A stretch of DNA of 64,000 nt from assembly GCA_022702705.1 (NCBI GenBank), contig CM040423.1, positions 42,791,575-42,855,574 on the forward strand. Reading direction: 5' to 3'. A program made the position numbers and the translations under genes. The notes below the pieces were generated by a model, which did not search any database, was not told the DNA's origin, and worked only from the letters and a program-made list of their open reading frames with translations. Positions 11,937-23,360 of the stretch are shown one piece after another. The stretch comes from Papilionanthe hookeriana x Papilionanthe teres. Its lineage: Eukaryota > Streptophyta > Magnoliopsida > Asparagales > Orchidaceae. The number at the start of each line of letters is the position of its first letter. Position 1 is the first letter of the stretch.

Positions 11937-13467
11937 GCATTTATAGCCATAGCAATAACATTCCTAGAAATTGCTCAGTCAAGCTCTAATAGACCTGATT
12001 TCAACAAAGCTAAGCTTGTCGCACATTCTATATTTGCAATTCTTGATCGTAAATCTCAAATAGATCCAAGTGATGAGTCTGGCATGACTTTAAATTCCAT
12101 CGACGGCAATATTGAGTTTCGTCATGTTAGTTTCAGCTATCCCTCAAGACCAAATGTGCAAATTTTTCGAGATATAAGCTTTGTCATTCATTCTGGAAAG
12201 GTAGTATGATGCCGCCCATGTAACTATGAAGGATTGTGACTAAATATAATAGGGAAATTAACATATGCAGGACACAATTCTTATGAATTTACGTTACACA
12301 CTAAGATTTTCATTTTTACATACATAGTATTTTGGTGCTTTAAACTTATGCATGAAAATGTTTATTTAAGTTGTAAAAAGTGGTAATATTACTATTTTTG
12401 ATGTGTTGCGGAGTATTTGAGTTCTTTGTGCGTCAATATGAAATTTTGGGCGTGAGATTTGTAAATACATAAGAATTGTGTGCTATGTATGTAAATGTTC
12501 CAACATAATAACTCTGACCTTGTTTTACTTGTCAGACTGTTGCAATTGTAGGGGAGAGTGGATGTGGAAAATCTACAGCAATAGCACTGCTACAAAGGTT
12601 CTATGATCCTAATTCAGGATATATACTCTTGGATGGAACAGAGTTGCAGAAGTTCCGCTTGAGTTGGTTGAGACAACAGATGGGATTGGTGAGTCAAGAA
12701 CCTGTGTTGATCAATGACACCATTCGGGCAAATATTGCTTATGGTAAAGAGGATGAGGCCAGTGAGACTGAGATTATAGCTGCTGCTGAGTTAGCGAATG
12801 CCCACATGTTCATATCAAGTTTAAATCAGGTTATACAACTGTTGCATTTCTATATATTTTCTAAATAGAAAAGCTGAAAAGTTAAACATTAAGACGCATC
12901 TTGGTGTGGCTATTGGAATTTCAACCGAAATTTCAAAATTAAGAGTGCTCGTACGGGAGCACTCTCAGGATGGGTGACCTCCTGTGAAGTTACACAAATA
13001 AGACAAAATTGTGAGGCAATTAGTGCAAAATAGACAATATCTCGATAGGTAAGAGTTCGAACCAATACAAAAGTGCTCTTATTTCATCCATCTCACATTT
13101 TTTTATCTTGTAGGGATATCAAACCGTAGTGGGAGAGCGAGGCATCCAACTCTCCGGCGGGCAAAAACAAAGAGTGGCGATCGCAAGAGCCATAATTAAG
13201 CAACCCAAGATTTTGCTCCTGGATGAGGCAACGAGCGCGTTGGATTTAGAATCTGAACTAATAGTTCAAACAGCTTTGGAGAAAGTGATGGTTAGTCTAA
13301 CCACAGTTATCGTTGCCCATAGACTCACTACAATCAAAAGTGCAGATCTTATCGCAGTAATGAAAAATGGGATGATTGTAGAACAAGGTAAACATGATGC
13401 TCTTATGAACATTGAGGATGGAGTGTATGCATCATTGGTAGCAATTCACTCGACTATCACATCATAG
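11937..13467 (+). CDS. ABCB-type ABC transporter, last three exons (partial)
   Basis: Three exons are joined in frame: 11937-12200, 12536-12829 and 13114-13467 (stop TAG), with clean AG/GT borders. They encode about 303 residues, the C-terminal nucleotide-binding domain of a full-size B-family (P-glycoprotein/MDR) transporter. These proteins are plasma-membrane ATP-driven exporters, and in plants several move auxin. Visible motifs in order are IEFRHVSFSYPSRP (A-loop Tyr), Walker A GESGCGKST, Q-loop LVSQEPVLIND, signature LSGGQKQR, Walker B ILLLDEATSALD and H-loop VAHRL. The first exon begins with the end of transmembrane domain 2 (SSSNRPDFNKAK). The first acceptor (TTTTCAG) implies an upstream exon, but no transmembrane domain or first nucleotide-binding domain is visible upstream to 8462. 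It is a 3' gene fragment, or a gene with a very long intron. The exons carry no stop or frameshift. The ABCB4/11/21 group is my best guess. Confidence 0.8.
12890..13065 (+). repeat. 5S-rRNA-derived (Cassandra-like TRIM) fragment in ABCB intron
   Basis: The intron between the last two exons holds 'GTGCTCGTACGGGAGCACTC' followed by 'AGGATGGGTGACCTCCTG' and 'GAAGT'. The middle piece is the 3' part of plant 5S rRNA, which contains the internal promoter C-box region. Upstream, 'GGTGTGGCTATTGG' and 'TCAAAATTAAG' align to the 5' half in degraded form. About 30 bp downstream, 'AGACAATATC' matches the 'GGACAATATC' that I recall following the 5S unit in Cassandra LTRs. It is too degraded to be a working 5S gene. 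Confidence 0.6.
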
Positions 13468-14022
13468 TTGTACCCTCTTAATGACTACTGCTTCACATGC
13501 CTATTTTAATTTTTGTTTATTTTGATGTAAATGCAAAATTGACATTAATTTTCCCACATTTGAGAAAAGAAAAAAAATACTTAAAGCATTAAATATGGTA
13601 ATTTTAATTTATATTTTCTATGTTAATAAATTTTGTGGAGCATTCATATTCTTTCAACATTATTTTTAAATATCCATGTAAGATGGGAAAGATCATTTAA
13701 TTTTAAATGGTATTTCTTATAGAAAACCTTTAAAAAGCAAATATATATTTTTCAAAGTTTAAGGGAATCACTTAAATATTCAGTAAAGACATTACCAGTA
13801 AATATTTATTATAATTAATCATCCATATGTTAGGTATTTTTAAATTTTAAGTCATAACATTAATTAATCAATCACATAAATATATTTGCTTACTTTAAAT
13901 AACATCATGCAGTAAATGCTTCTAGCAAATAAAATAACAATTAGGCTGCTTGCATAATACTTTTCAGAATCTCAATTCAGTTGCCCATCCTTCATGTACT
14001 CTGCTACCATCAAAAGACAAAA
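13468..14022. other. Intergenic, no feature seen
   Basis: AT-rich 3' flank of the ABCB gene. It should contain that gene's 3' UTR, but no single strong polyadenylation signal stands out. Confidence 0.5.
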
Positions 14023-14342
14023 TGGTGACCTGATTGTCGGTGAGGTTGTCTAAAACGATCCCAGATGACGAAACGGACCACACGAGTGTGACCGTGACGT
14101 CGATTTTATTTAGGGATAACGTTCATTTCTCTACGGCTTCAAGGACGGGCAAAAAATGCGCAAATTATCATTTTTTGGGTCCGATTGTTGAAAAAGTGGT
14201 TCGAACGACTCCGAATAACGAAACGGACCACGCGAGTGTGTCCGTGGCGTCGATTTTACCTACGAAGGATATCCACTTCGCTGCGAGGACGTATACAAGC
14301 AAAAAAAAGTGCAAAATAATAATAATAATAATATATTATATA

Positions 14343-14345
<3 letters not shown>

Positions 14346-14416
<71 letters not shown>
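14346..14416. repeat. (AT)n microsatellite
   Basis: About 35 uninterrupted AT dinucleotides. They create spurious Tyr-Ile frames on both strands. Confidence 0.95.
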
Positions 14417-14420
<4 letters not shown>

Positions 14421-14504
14421 AAACATTAAAATAATAATAAAAAAAACCCTTTTTAAATAAATCTCTCATTTCACATGGCTGCCTCTCCCTCCCTCTCCCT
14501 CTCC

Positions 14505-14513
14505 TATATAATA
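14505..14513 (+). promoter_or_regulatory. TATA box of LTR L3
   Basis: TATATAATA follows a CT-rich tract and precedes a leader without long coding frames. It is 482 bp from the LTR start and 484 bp before a donor-like site, the same arrangement as in L1 and L4. Confidence 0.5.
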
Positions 14514-15954
14514 GCACATCCATAATCCCATTGGAGAAGATCTACATTTTTTCATTATTCTCCTTGTTTTTGTCGCGAGCTTCTTCCTCCTCAACAAACT
14601 TTCTTTGGAGCCACCAAATTCACTTGCATCCTTCACGAAAGTTGTAACCCTTGATTTGAACCAACCAACCCATGCCACTGTCGCCGCTGGAAACCGCCGC
14701 CGTCGCTGGAAAATCCATTTTAAGCTCACGGCCACCCCCACATTCTAGCCAAAAAACTTCCCCCAAAACTTCATCCAAACCATCCCATTAGCCTTATTAG
14801 GTCCTTGGGAGACTAAAACACTCATTTTCAATAGCTCTTACGGCTGTTAACGTCTCCTCCAAGCGAAGTCGAGCCAACTCCGGCGAACTTCTGATCCGAT
14901 GTGAAAATGATGTCAAATCGACGCCGTAAGGACTTGGATACATTCAAGGAAGTCCATTTACTCAAACCTAATCGAGGACAAATCTTTTAAGCTCAGGTAT
15001 GCATCCTAAATCAAAACGATAATCATAAGCTATCATCCCTTCCAGATCGAAGAGTAGATCACAAAACATCCAAGTTCCATATGGATGTGATCTACTCTCA
15101 GAGCTGAACAATACGAGCCCAAGAACGCGAAATTTGATTGAGAATCGGCGGAGAACGGACCCCGAAAAATTCTGGCCGTCGAAAGTTTCCGTCTTGCGTG
15201 AATAGGGGCGGGAGGAAGAAGATGGTGGCGCTGTAATTTTTTTTTCTTTATTATTTTTTAATTGCAGAAATTTCATCTTAACTTTAAAATGTCATGATTT
15301 TTTTGTTAAAAAAACTCCAAAAAACATTCAAAAAAATGTTCTGAACTCAAAAAATGAGAATAATTTTTTAAAATTAAAATCATTATTTTTCATTAAGTAA
15401 ATATTTTTAAATTAATTTTTGAAGTTTTAGAGTATTTAAATCATAAAAATTAAAATATAAATGAGAAAATTATGAAATTTGGCAGAGATATTAAATGGTC
15501 TTTGGGAAAGCTTCCCTAATTTTTTCAAGCCATTTGGATGTCTCTATCTTTGTATTTTTATTTTTGAGTGAAATGAACTATTTATGTAAATTAAAAATTT
15601 TAAAAAAATTATGAAATTGCAAAAAAACTCTTCCTGATTATATTTTTAAATATAAAAAGATTTTTAAACATTTTTAAAATCTGTTTAAAATACTTTTTAT
15701 AATTAAAACATATTAATTGAAGTTTAAGTTTAATTTAGGCTAGGTTAACCTAACCCGAGTCCAACCCAAACCCGACCTAGCCAATTCTCTTTAGGTCTAG
15801 TTCAACCTGATTACAGAACTAGTCAGCTAACCCAAAGGTTGATTCAATCACCCACTAAGTTCAATTTTAGTCATTTAGGATTTTAGGCTAGTCAGTCTTT
15901 AGCTCGAGTCTAGCCTGGGTAAACTTAACCTTTAGACGAGACCAATTGTAGGAG

Positions 15955-16790
15955 TCAAATTATCCTAAACTTAAGATTTGAGTCATCCTAAACTATAGGA
16001 TTAGTTAACCTAAACATTAGGTTAGTTAGCCCTAAACCAATAGGATTAGCTAAGCCTAAGCCCTAGGTTAGTTAGCCCTAAACCAATAGAATTAGCTAAT
16101 CTAAACCTTAGGTTAGTTAACCCTAAACCAATAGGATTAGTTAACATAAACCTTAGGTTAGTTAACCCTAAACGCATAGGATTAGCTAAGCCTAAGCCCT
16201 TAGTTAGTTAACCATAAACTAATAGGATTAGTTAACCTAAATCTTAGGTTAGTTAACCCTAAACCCATAGGATTAGGTAAGTCTAAGCTCAAGGTTAGTT
16301 AACCCTAAACCAATAAGATTAGTTAATCTAAACCTTAGGTTAGTTAACCCTAAACCAATAGGATTAGTTAACATAAAACTTAGGTTAGTTAGCCCTAAAC
16401 CAATAGGATTAGTTAACCTAAACCTTAGGTTAGTTAGCCCTAAACTAATAGGATTAGTTAACATAAACCTTAGGTTAGTTAGCCCTAATCCAATAGGATT
16501 AGTTAACCTAAACCTTAAGTTAGTTAGCCCTAAACCAATAGGATTAGTTAACCTAAACTTTAGGTTAGTTAGCCCTAAACCAATAGGATTAGTTAACCTA
16601 AACCTTAAGTTAGTTAGCCCTAAACTAATAGGATTAGTCAACCTAAACCTTAGGTCAGTTAACCATAAATCAATATGATTAGTTAATATAAACCTTAGGT
16701 TAGTTAACCCTAAACCAATAGCATTAGCTAAGCCTAAACTTTAGGTCAGTTAACCCTAAACCTAAGTTAAACCTAAACCCTTTAATTGAA
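15955..16790. repeat. 45-bp tandem array with telobox-like words
   Basis: About 18 imperfect copies of a 45-bp unit. Each contains GTTA(A/G)CCCTAAACC and AATAGGATTAG. The period is exact through 16273-16641, where the reverse frame reads a 15-residue repeat (LTNPIGLGLTNLRFR) free of stops. Since 45 is a multiple of three, the open frame is an artefact. The array lies in the middle of LTR L3, where L6 has different 79-135 bp arrays. Confidence 0.9.
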
Positions 16791-18091
16791 ACATCAATTA
16801 TTAATCATAAAACACATTGGGATGGGTAAAATTCACATAAAACACATTAAAACTTAAACTAAACTGAACACAAAAAGTCCTTGAAGCATGGCTTTGTAGG
16901 TTAAGTCAGCTTCTAATTCGTCAACTTCACATAAATAATAACAAGTGAACAAAAATAACTTAAAATAAAACAACCTAAAACATTTTCAACCCTAAAATCG
17001 ATAAAGTAATTCAAGGATTAACTAAATCTTAATCACAAAGATCACATAATGCAACTTTAACCCCTGTGATTCTAGTTTACAAAGATCTCTTGGACGATGC
17101 ATTCTGAGGATGTTGACAGGAATCTTCCGGTCCTGGTGGGTAACCACCTTTCGGACTAAGTAAACTAGGGCACCCGGCGATCTGGGACGACAGAGCCGTT
17201 GACATCTTCACTGGGTTTCCACTAATTAAATAATAAAAATTTAATAAAGATTTAATAAATTTTTGCTTTTTTTTGCTCTACTTATTTCTTTATGTATTCC
17301 ATTGTATACTTTTACTGTTATTATCAAACATAGAATACATGTGTTAAGGACAATTAATGAAAGAATAAAAGTTGTTTAGACTAGGGAGAACCTAGAAATC
17401 ATAACACTAGGGAATTACGTAGCTTAAGTGAACTTAGCCTTGGCCTAGGTTTGAACTATACCTCCACTACCCTTTAATTAATTCACTATAAAATTATCAA
17501 AACAAATAAAACTTTTAACAATAAGATTGGATGACCTAAAGACTTGAAGACACTTCAATAATGAACTTGGAACAAACTTCGTGGGCTGCTCGTTCAAGAC
17601 CTTTCTTTAGTTTAAATAACAATCCTTAGGATTCTGAGGTTATCTTTTATAACATAAAACCTCTCTTTTTGTTAGGCTCCTGCATAGTCCTGATATGCAG
17701 CATGTCCTAACTTGTTTTAGGATTCTGAGGTAGTCACTCGATGTAAAACCTCCTATCTTTCTAGGCTTTTCGTGTAAATCATCATTACATAAATCTAAGT
17801 CCCAATTAATAAAAGTGGCAAGAGTTAACTTAAATTAATATCATCCTAAATTGAGCCAAACATTAGGATAGTTTGGGGGATTACCAAGAGCCTATTTTTG
17901 GATCTTTAATCTCTCCTACTCCTCTTCCTTTGATTCTTAAAATAAAAATCTTTCATCTTTGAACCAATCCCTATTGAAAATTTCATAATCATGTTCGTTG
18001 AAAACCCTTCCTTTTGAATTCGTGAAAACAAAAGATTCCTGATTTTATCGAGAGTTTTCTTAGGTAATCCGTTCGCTTAAGATGTAATTAA

Positions 18092-18113
18092 CTATAGGGG
18101 CTTGCCCTTATAG
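18092..18113 (+). other. Conserved LTR hairpin, copy L3
   Basis: Arm CTATAGGGGC, loop TT, arm GCCCTTATAG, with one G-U pair as RNA. It is preceded by TTAAGATGTAATTAA and lies 287 bp before the LTR end. Confidence 0.65.
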
Positions 18114-18400
18114 GGAACTTAAAAAGAACCCAGACCTAAAATAAACTCTATTTGACTCCCATATTGAATAAGGGAATCTGTCGGTCATCATAAAAACTTG
18201 CAGATCAAACGAAAGTCATTTATTTCTATAGTTTATTTAATTGAGCTTATCATCAAGTAGTGTATTACCTTTTGGGGTGATACATTACTCGTGGTCGGCT
18301 CGATTATTTAAACTGTAGGAATCAATGGGATCGGTTTGACCCCATTTTCTTCAAATTAAAATACCTACTTTCTAAATACTATATATTACACTAAACCGCA

Positions 18401-18407
18401 TGGCGAC
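18401..18407 (+). other. Primer-binding-site-like TGGCGAC after LTR L3
   Basis: TGGCGAC directly follows the terminal CA of L3. The same core occurs beside L5 (52668-52695) and L6 (53790-53799), where it extends to TGGCGACTCC. The sequence changes to gene-like DNA by 18437. Confidence 0.4.
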
Positions 18408-18436
18408 AAACAAAGCGAAGTCACACCAGAGGAAAC

Positions 18437-19875
18437 ATATAGAAGGGGAAATAATGAACTTGATGTAATAATCGAGCTACTGAAGGCCCAGGAGAAAATC
18501 GACGTAAATATACAAGATTCAATGAACACCCTACATAAACGATGACTTCTTTAGCAGACACACTATCCGACCTCTCAGTTATGGTTTATAGATTAGAAGA
18601 AACTAAAGCTGATAAAGAAGTTGATAGAAGGGAAATAGGTATAGGCCAATCCTCTAATCGAAGGGGTAAGTCAAGTGGTAGTGCAAGGAAGAGGACATTG
18701 ATTTCCCCTGTATCACAATACCAGTTCAAAAGAAGAAAAAGAATAAGTTATGTGCTCATGCAACATCCTGTAGATGTTCTCGTGCAACAACTTGTACAGA
18801 AAAATGTGGATGTTGATGAGAGAAATAATGAGAATTTATTTGTACATACAGAAGATTCAAAACAGGTTGACACCCAAGAGACCTGAGAAACAATAAGAGT
18901 TGCAAAAGACGATGATGTAATGGGGATGAGACAATGCAAGAAGACCCTGACGAAGTGGAACAAGCAATAAAGGGTGTTCTCGAGTCTTTGGCCCATACAG
19001 TAAATATCACATTTTATTGTGTACGCTATGATTTAACTTGATATTATGTTTCCTAACAATTGTTCTTTTGTAGGCTCGTCTTGCGACATCTGCTGTACAT
19101 ACTGAAGCACAGGAAGGTGAAGCCCAGGAGGGCGACCTGTCAGAAATAAATAAACATACTGAAGCCTAAGAGGGTGAAGCACAAGACGACAACCATTTAA
19201 AACTAAATGTACATACTAAATCCCAAAGACAAATCAGTGAGGTTGTGGACCACCATCTTGTACAGGATTCAGAAGAGGTTGAGGCCCACTATTGTCAAGA
19301 AATAATAAAAGATCCAGATACACTGGAGAGCAAGTAAATATTCACCACTATTTTCATGTTATGCAGTAGTGTTATATTCTATTGTCACAAAATCTCTTTG
19401 TTAATGATGCAGGTGTGATTTTATAGTTAACAAGGGTGGCATTATACTGGACCACTTGGGCCTAGAAGGTGTATTGCTAATAGGTTGTTTGGGAATGAGC
19501 ATGTAGATCTTTTTGCTGCCCTATAACGTGAAGAATATTCAGGTCACCTGAGTTATACAGGTCGTACCTTTATGTATCGCCGCTATATTGGGTAATTACA
19601 CAAGTTCAATGTATTCATATAAATTTAACTCATATCTTCCTAGCACACTCAACCCAAATTATCATTTTATGCAGAAGCATAGGAGCTTGATAGGAAAGCC
19701 TTTGTGCAGCATATCACAAAGGAAACTGTTAAAGGTGTTTCGGTCATATTATTTCCTATCGTTAACAATCAACATTAGATTTTGTTGGTGGGAGATATGA
19801 AACTTAGAAAATGGAGAATATAAGACTCTCTACCCAACAAGATACATAAGGTCTACACTCAATATGTTGTAAGTA
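18437..19875 (+). pseudogene. Ulp1-like (C48) protease gene relic A
   Basis: Exon-like blocks with GT/AG borders occur at about 18437-18998, 19073-19336, 19413-19592 and 19670-19870. The first encodes a charged region: RRGNNELDVIIELLKAQEKI in one frame, then MTSLADTLSDLSVMVYRLEE after a frame break near 18540. The last reads FVQHITKETVKGVSVILFP, then QH with a stop in place of the Trp expected after the catalytic His, ILLVGDMK, and DSLPNKIHKV after a second stop. This matches relic B (32650-33355) residue by residue in the same order. The exon with the catalytic Cys (DCG) is absent. The sequence turns into a tandem array at 19915. Ulp1-type proteases cleave SUMO-like modifiers, and in plants such domains are often carried by Mutator-like and CACTA transposons, so a transposon origin is possible. 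It is clearly non-functional. Confidence 0.65.
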
Positions 19876-19914
19876 TATTTAACTCAATTATTGTTCTTTT
19901 TGGAGTATTGGAGT

Positions 19915-20520
19915 CAATACATCAACAAGACACCAATAACATATGAATACCACATCCAAAAACACAAATAACACAACAATACTAATACAGCTACCAAGCA
20001 ATGCCACAACAAATACCACAACAATACTAAAACAATACCAAAGTAATACCACAACAGTAATACCATAAAAACATTAAACATAACAGTAATACAATGACAC
20101 CACAATAACACAAGGATTATCTAATAACACAGCAAAAATACCTCAATACCACCACAATAACATCTCAGTAACACATCAAAACCACAACAGTTACAACTCA
20201 ATAAAACGACAGTGACACTTGAATAATACCACGCTAACACTGCAATAAGTCAATATCAGCGCAATCACACCACAATAACACTTGAATAACACTTCAGTAA
20301 CACCACAATAATACCACAATTACACTATACTAACACACCAAGCACATCTAATACCACCACAATAACTCCTTAAGAAAATTACCTCACTGATAACAAACCA
20401 ATAATATAACAATAATACAATGCCATGGAAATAACACTAATAACACATAAATAACACAATAAAACACTAATAACACTTCAATAACACACCAAAAACACAA
20501 CTATAACCAACACTTGTTAT
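19915..20520. repeat. AACACC/AATAACAC imperfect minisatellite
   Basis: About 600 bp of loosely repeated words (CACCACAATAACAC, AATACCAC, CAATAACACTTCAAT) with no fixed register. The reverse-frame peptide rich in Leu/Val/Trp is an artefact. It sits between Ulp1-like relic A and the left arm of the inverted duplication. Confidence 0.8.
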
Positions 20521-21726
20521 AACACAATAGTCTTATCACTAAGCCAGAAATAGAAGGCATTTGCTAAACGAGCCCAATGGAGCCAACAAGCCACAAAGTC
20601 CATGTGGCTTAAATAGTACCTAACCACCACCTTATGGTCACCTAGGCATCACACATGAACTCAGGCAAACCGAGTGCCTAGCGCCTTAGCACAAGGTATG
20701 AGGTCCCCCTGCAGAACTATTGCATCATTCCTTTGGTGCCAAAGTGTCACCTACTGAAATCTAGTGCTGCTTCATTACAACTTCGGCATTCTAAGGAGAA
20801 ACCCCGATGTTGATGAACCGACTTATAGAGTTATGGTGGTTGATGTCTGCATGGTGCTTCCTACGAGCTACTAAAGGCGAATTTGTCTGAAGAAAGGGGG
20901 ACCTCGCATGCATTTTGAGAATCACATTCTCTAGATTTCTCTCATTTCCTGTGTGCGAGTGAGAAAGACATTCTAATGGAGAGTCATATACTTTGTGAGG
21001 GATTTGTGAACAACTATTTGAGAGGATTGTGCGAGTGATTTTGGGATCATTAATGGAGGAGGGGTGAAGATGACAAACATGTAACTTAAGAGTGTATTCT
21101 TTTTTTATTTTTATTTCCAAAGTCACCAAGTACTTTACTGACTTTGATTAAGAGAATATTTATCTTATTATTTCAAAATATGAATAATCACCGGTCCTCT
21201 TCTCTTTTAATTTGATGAGTAGAAATTCTAGGGTTTTGATGTTGCTTGTGTGACTTATATGGAACAATGTTGTGGTGGTAGCTTATCTGTTAAATCTTCA
21301 TTACATTCAATCTGGCTAGTTGAATTGTTAAAAATCATTGTGAACTTTGACTTTCAAGATTATCCTAAGTGGAATAATTAGGATAACATTCATTAATTAG
21401 GAGAATAAAAATATTCCTCATAGTTTAGTGCTATCTAATAAGAATATACATCATATTGGGAATTTCACTGAAATTTTAGGGAACTAATTTTGTTAATTGT
21501 GATAACTTTTTTATTTCCATAGGGAGGGATTAAGAAAGAAATTTATTCCCGATAGTCATCGTTAAAGACGTCACTTTGTAAAAAACTAGGTTTTAAGATT
21601 TTTAAGTCAAGGAAGATATTTTCACTTGCTATATTTACCTTTCAAGTTTAAACTAGAATATTTATCTTTACAAAAATTAAGTTAGAGACTTTCAAAAATT
21701 ACCAACAATCATAGATTCAAGCTAGA

Positions 21727-21960
21727 CGATTAGTCGACGAAGTGGAATTAAATGAGTGGCTAAGAAGAAACGAGTTGGTTCAGCCCTTTAGAGAGAGAGG
21801 AGGTGAAGAGGAGGATGACTTGGTATTGCAACAAACACATTTGAGAGAAGAACTTCACCTCTAGAAACCTCATGTTGATGAAAGCCGACCCAATCATGTG
21901 AGGCAAGCTATGGGAAAAGTTCAACCAGATGTGGATTGAATATTTCATCATCGACATGAA
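21727..21960 (+). pseudogene. Ty3/gypsy pol (integrase C-end) scrap, left arm
   Basis: The frame reads DEVELNEWLRRNELVQPF and LVLQQTHLREELHL, then a stop. The counterpart in the right arm (42245-42510, minus) reads more clearly as the K/R-rich linker that precedes the integrase C-terminal domain. It is a short, degraded piece present before the duplication. Low information content, so the family call is tentative. Confidence 0.35.
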
Positions 21961-22132
21961 AAAAAGAGCCCATTTTAATCTGATATCTAATCTAGTGTAT
22001 AATGAGTAGACATATCATCGAGTAATTTAATGCACAAAAATCAGCACATCAATTCATAACAATACTCCACAGATATCCACATCAACACACAACAATTAAC
22101 TGGCAGTGCCCTAATCTAGATGTGCATTGGTG

Positions 22133-22434
22133 GGAAAATATTTGTGTGCGGAAGACGTACGCAAAGCTGCGTACGTTAGGAGATTACAGGGACGGTATTG
22201 GGGGGGTTATATCCCGGTTATACTCCCATGTAACTTACAAATAACCCCCTTATAACCTTCATGTAACCTACAAATATATAAAATAAAAGTGCGGAACTTA
22301 GGTTACAGGGAGATTACAGGGGAGTTAATGGTAAGTTATAGAGGAGTATAACTGGGATATAACCCCCTAATACCCTTCATGTAACCTCCTAACTATGCAG
22401 CTCTGCGTACATCTTCCGCACGCAAATTTTTTCC
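22133..22434. mobile_element. Foldback MITE, Mutator-type, with 9-bp TSD
   Basis: The element begins GGAAAATATTTGTGTGCGG and ends CCGCACGCAAATTTTTTCC. The two halves form long terminal inverted repeats of roughly 110-120 bp (GTGCGGAAGA.GTACGCA, GTTATATCCC.GTTATACTCC) around a short AT-rich centre. Perfect 9-bp direct repeats GCATTGGTG flank it at 22124-22132 and 22435-22443. A 9-bp target duplication with a GG-starting inverted repeat is typical of Mutator-like elements. At 302 bp it has no coding capacity and must have been moved by a transposase made elsewhere. Confidence 0.88.
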
Positions 22435-23026
22435 GCATTGGTGGCCGAGCAATCAATTGTAATGTGTGGGCTATAGTAGCGTGCTTCTAATGAACTTTAA
22501 TATTAAATTTTGATTTAAATTTAAATTTAAATTTTGTTTTTGTTGGCTGGATGGTTTCAAATAAAGTGATTAATGCCTTAAAAATGTCTTTTAAGTTCAA
22601 TTTTAACTTATATTACAGCTTGAATTTGGGTATTAATAAATATTAGGATTAGTGGATCCCACTTTGGGCGAGTACCAATACTACCCTCACAGGATGTACA
22701 CCTCACGAAGGTATGAGATGTCATCTCAAAATGCCTAATCAGTTATTTAAAATCTTTTATTTATCGTGATTATTCGTTTGAAATTATTTTTGTGGAATTT
22801 ACATACCTATCACCCAATTAATATGAATTTACATATCTAACACCTAAAGTTTACCTTTTACATTTATAGCACCCAAATCTTTCATGGAAAATTTTGTTAA
22901 AATCTTCCCAAAGTTCCTCGCTTACCTGAAGTTCCAAATCTGTCCAACAATTCAGTTGTGATGGTAACTGCGGTTTGCATCCTTTCATCATTTCACCAAA
23001 AGCACAATAAAACATTAAATGATAAC

Positions 23027-23030
<4 letters not shown>

Positions 23031-23084
<54 letters not shown>
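23031..23084. repeat. (AT)n microsatellite
   Basis: About 27 AT dinucleotides, 280 bp upstream of the first subtilase gene. The right arm has only a short AT-rich run (near 41500) near the equivalent place. Confidence 0.9.
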
Positions 23085-23087
<3 letters not shown>

Positions 23088-23283
23088 TCCATTACTATAT
23101 AATAATAATGAAGCTCTCAATAGTATTTGAACCCCAAGTATAGGAAGGAAAGTATCCCATACAAAAAAAAAATATAAAAAGAAGCTTGGTCCGGCAAGCA
23201 TCTTTTATTAGCAGTCCATCATTTGTTGTAATCATAACATGTTTTAATCATTTTTTTTCCCTACATTTGTTCCATTTTTAGGA

Positions 23284-23291
23284 TATAAATA
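23284..23291 (+). promoter_or_regulatory. TATA box of subtilase gene 1
   Basis: TATAAATA starts 77 bp before the ATG. The same box and spacing class are found at the second subtilase (41387-41394, minus). The intervening leader (GAGTGAGGCATCA, TTAGTTTC, GATAATATAAATTT) is also conserved between the copies. Confidence 0.7.
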
Positions 23292-23360
23292 TGACACTTT
23301 TAGAGAGTGAGGCATCATTATCCACCACTTAGTTTCCTAAGAGTGATAATATAAATTTCC

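Larger units (their letters stand above)
14023..18400 (+). mobile_element. Long LTR, copy L3 (forward)
   Basis: It starts TGGTGACCTGATTGTCGGTG, a diverged form of the TGTTGACC start of L4 and L7, and ends at CCGCA directly before a TGGCGAC primer-site-like motif. Landmarks follow the family order: a CG-rich U3 block with two related copies of 'ACGAAACGGACCAC' (about 14070 and 14220), TATA at 14505-14513, donor-like AG|GTATGC at 14997, AT-rich DNA, a tandem array, and a hairpin at 18092-18113. The reverse-strand CG-rich block in L7 (62340-62460) is the counterpart of 14030-14300. At 4.38 kb it is the shortest full copy. No pairable target duplication was found, consistent with the primer-side sequence following it. 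Confidence 0.65.

Noticed and set aside
12900..13010. Functional 5S rRNA gene
   Set aside because: The 5' half and parts of the internal promoter are too degraded. The tail matches a Cassandra-like element rather than a 5S spacer.
16273..16641. 122-codon reverse frame with a 15-residue repeat
   Set aside because: It is the translation of a 45-bp tandem array. The unit length is a multiple of three, so any stop-free unit gives an open frame. No start context, no homologue, and the frame ends where the array degenerates.
14023..18408. Target duplication CAAAA / AACAA around L3
   Set aside because: The two flanks differ at two of five positions, and a primer-site-like TGGCGAC starts right after the LTR, so the right flank is better read as element body.
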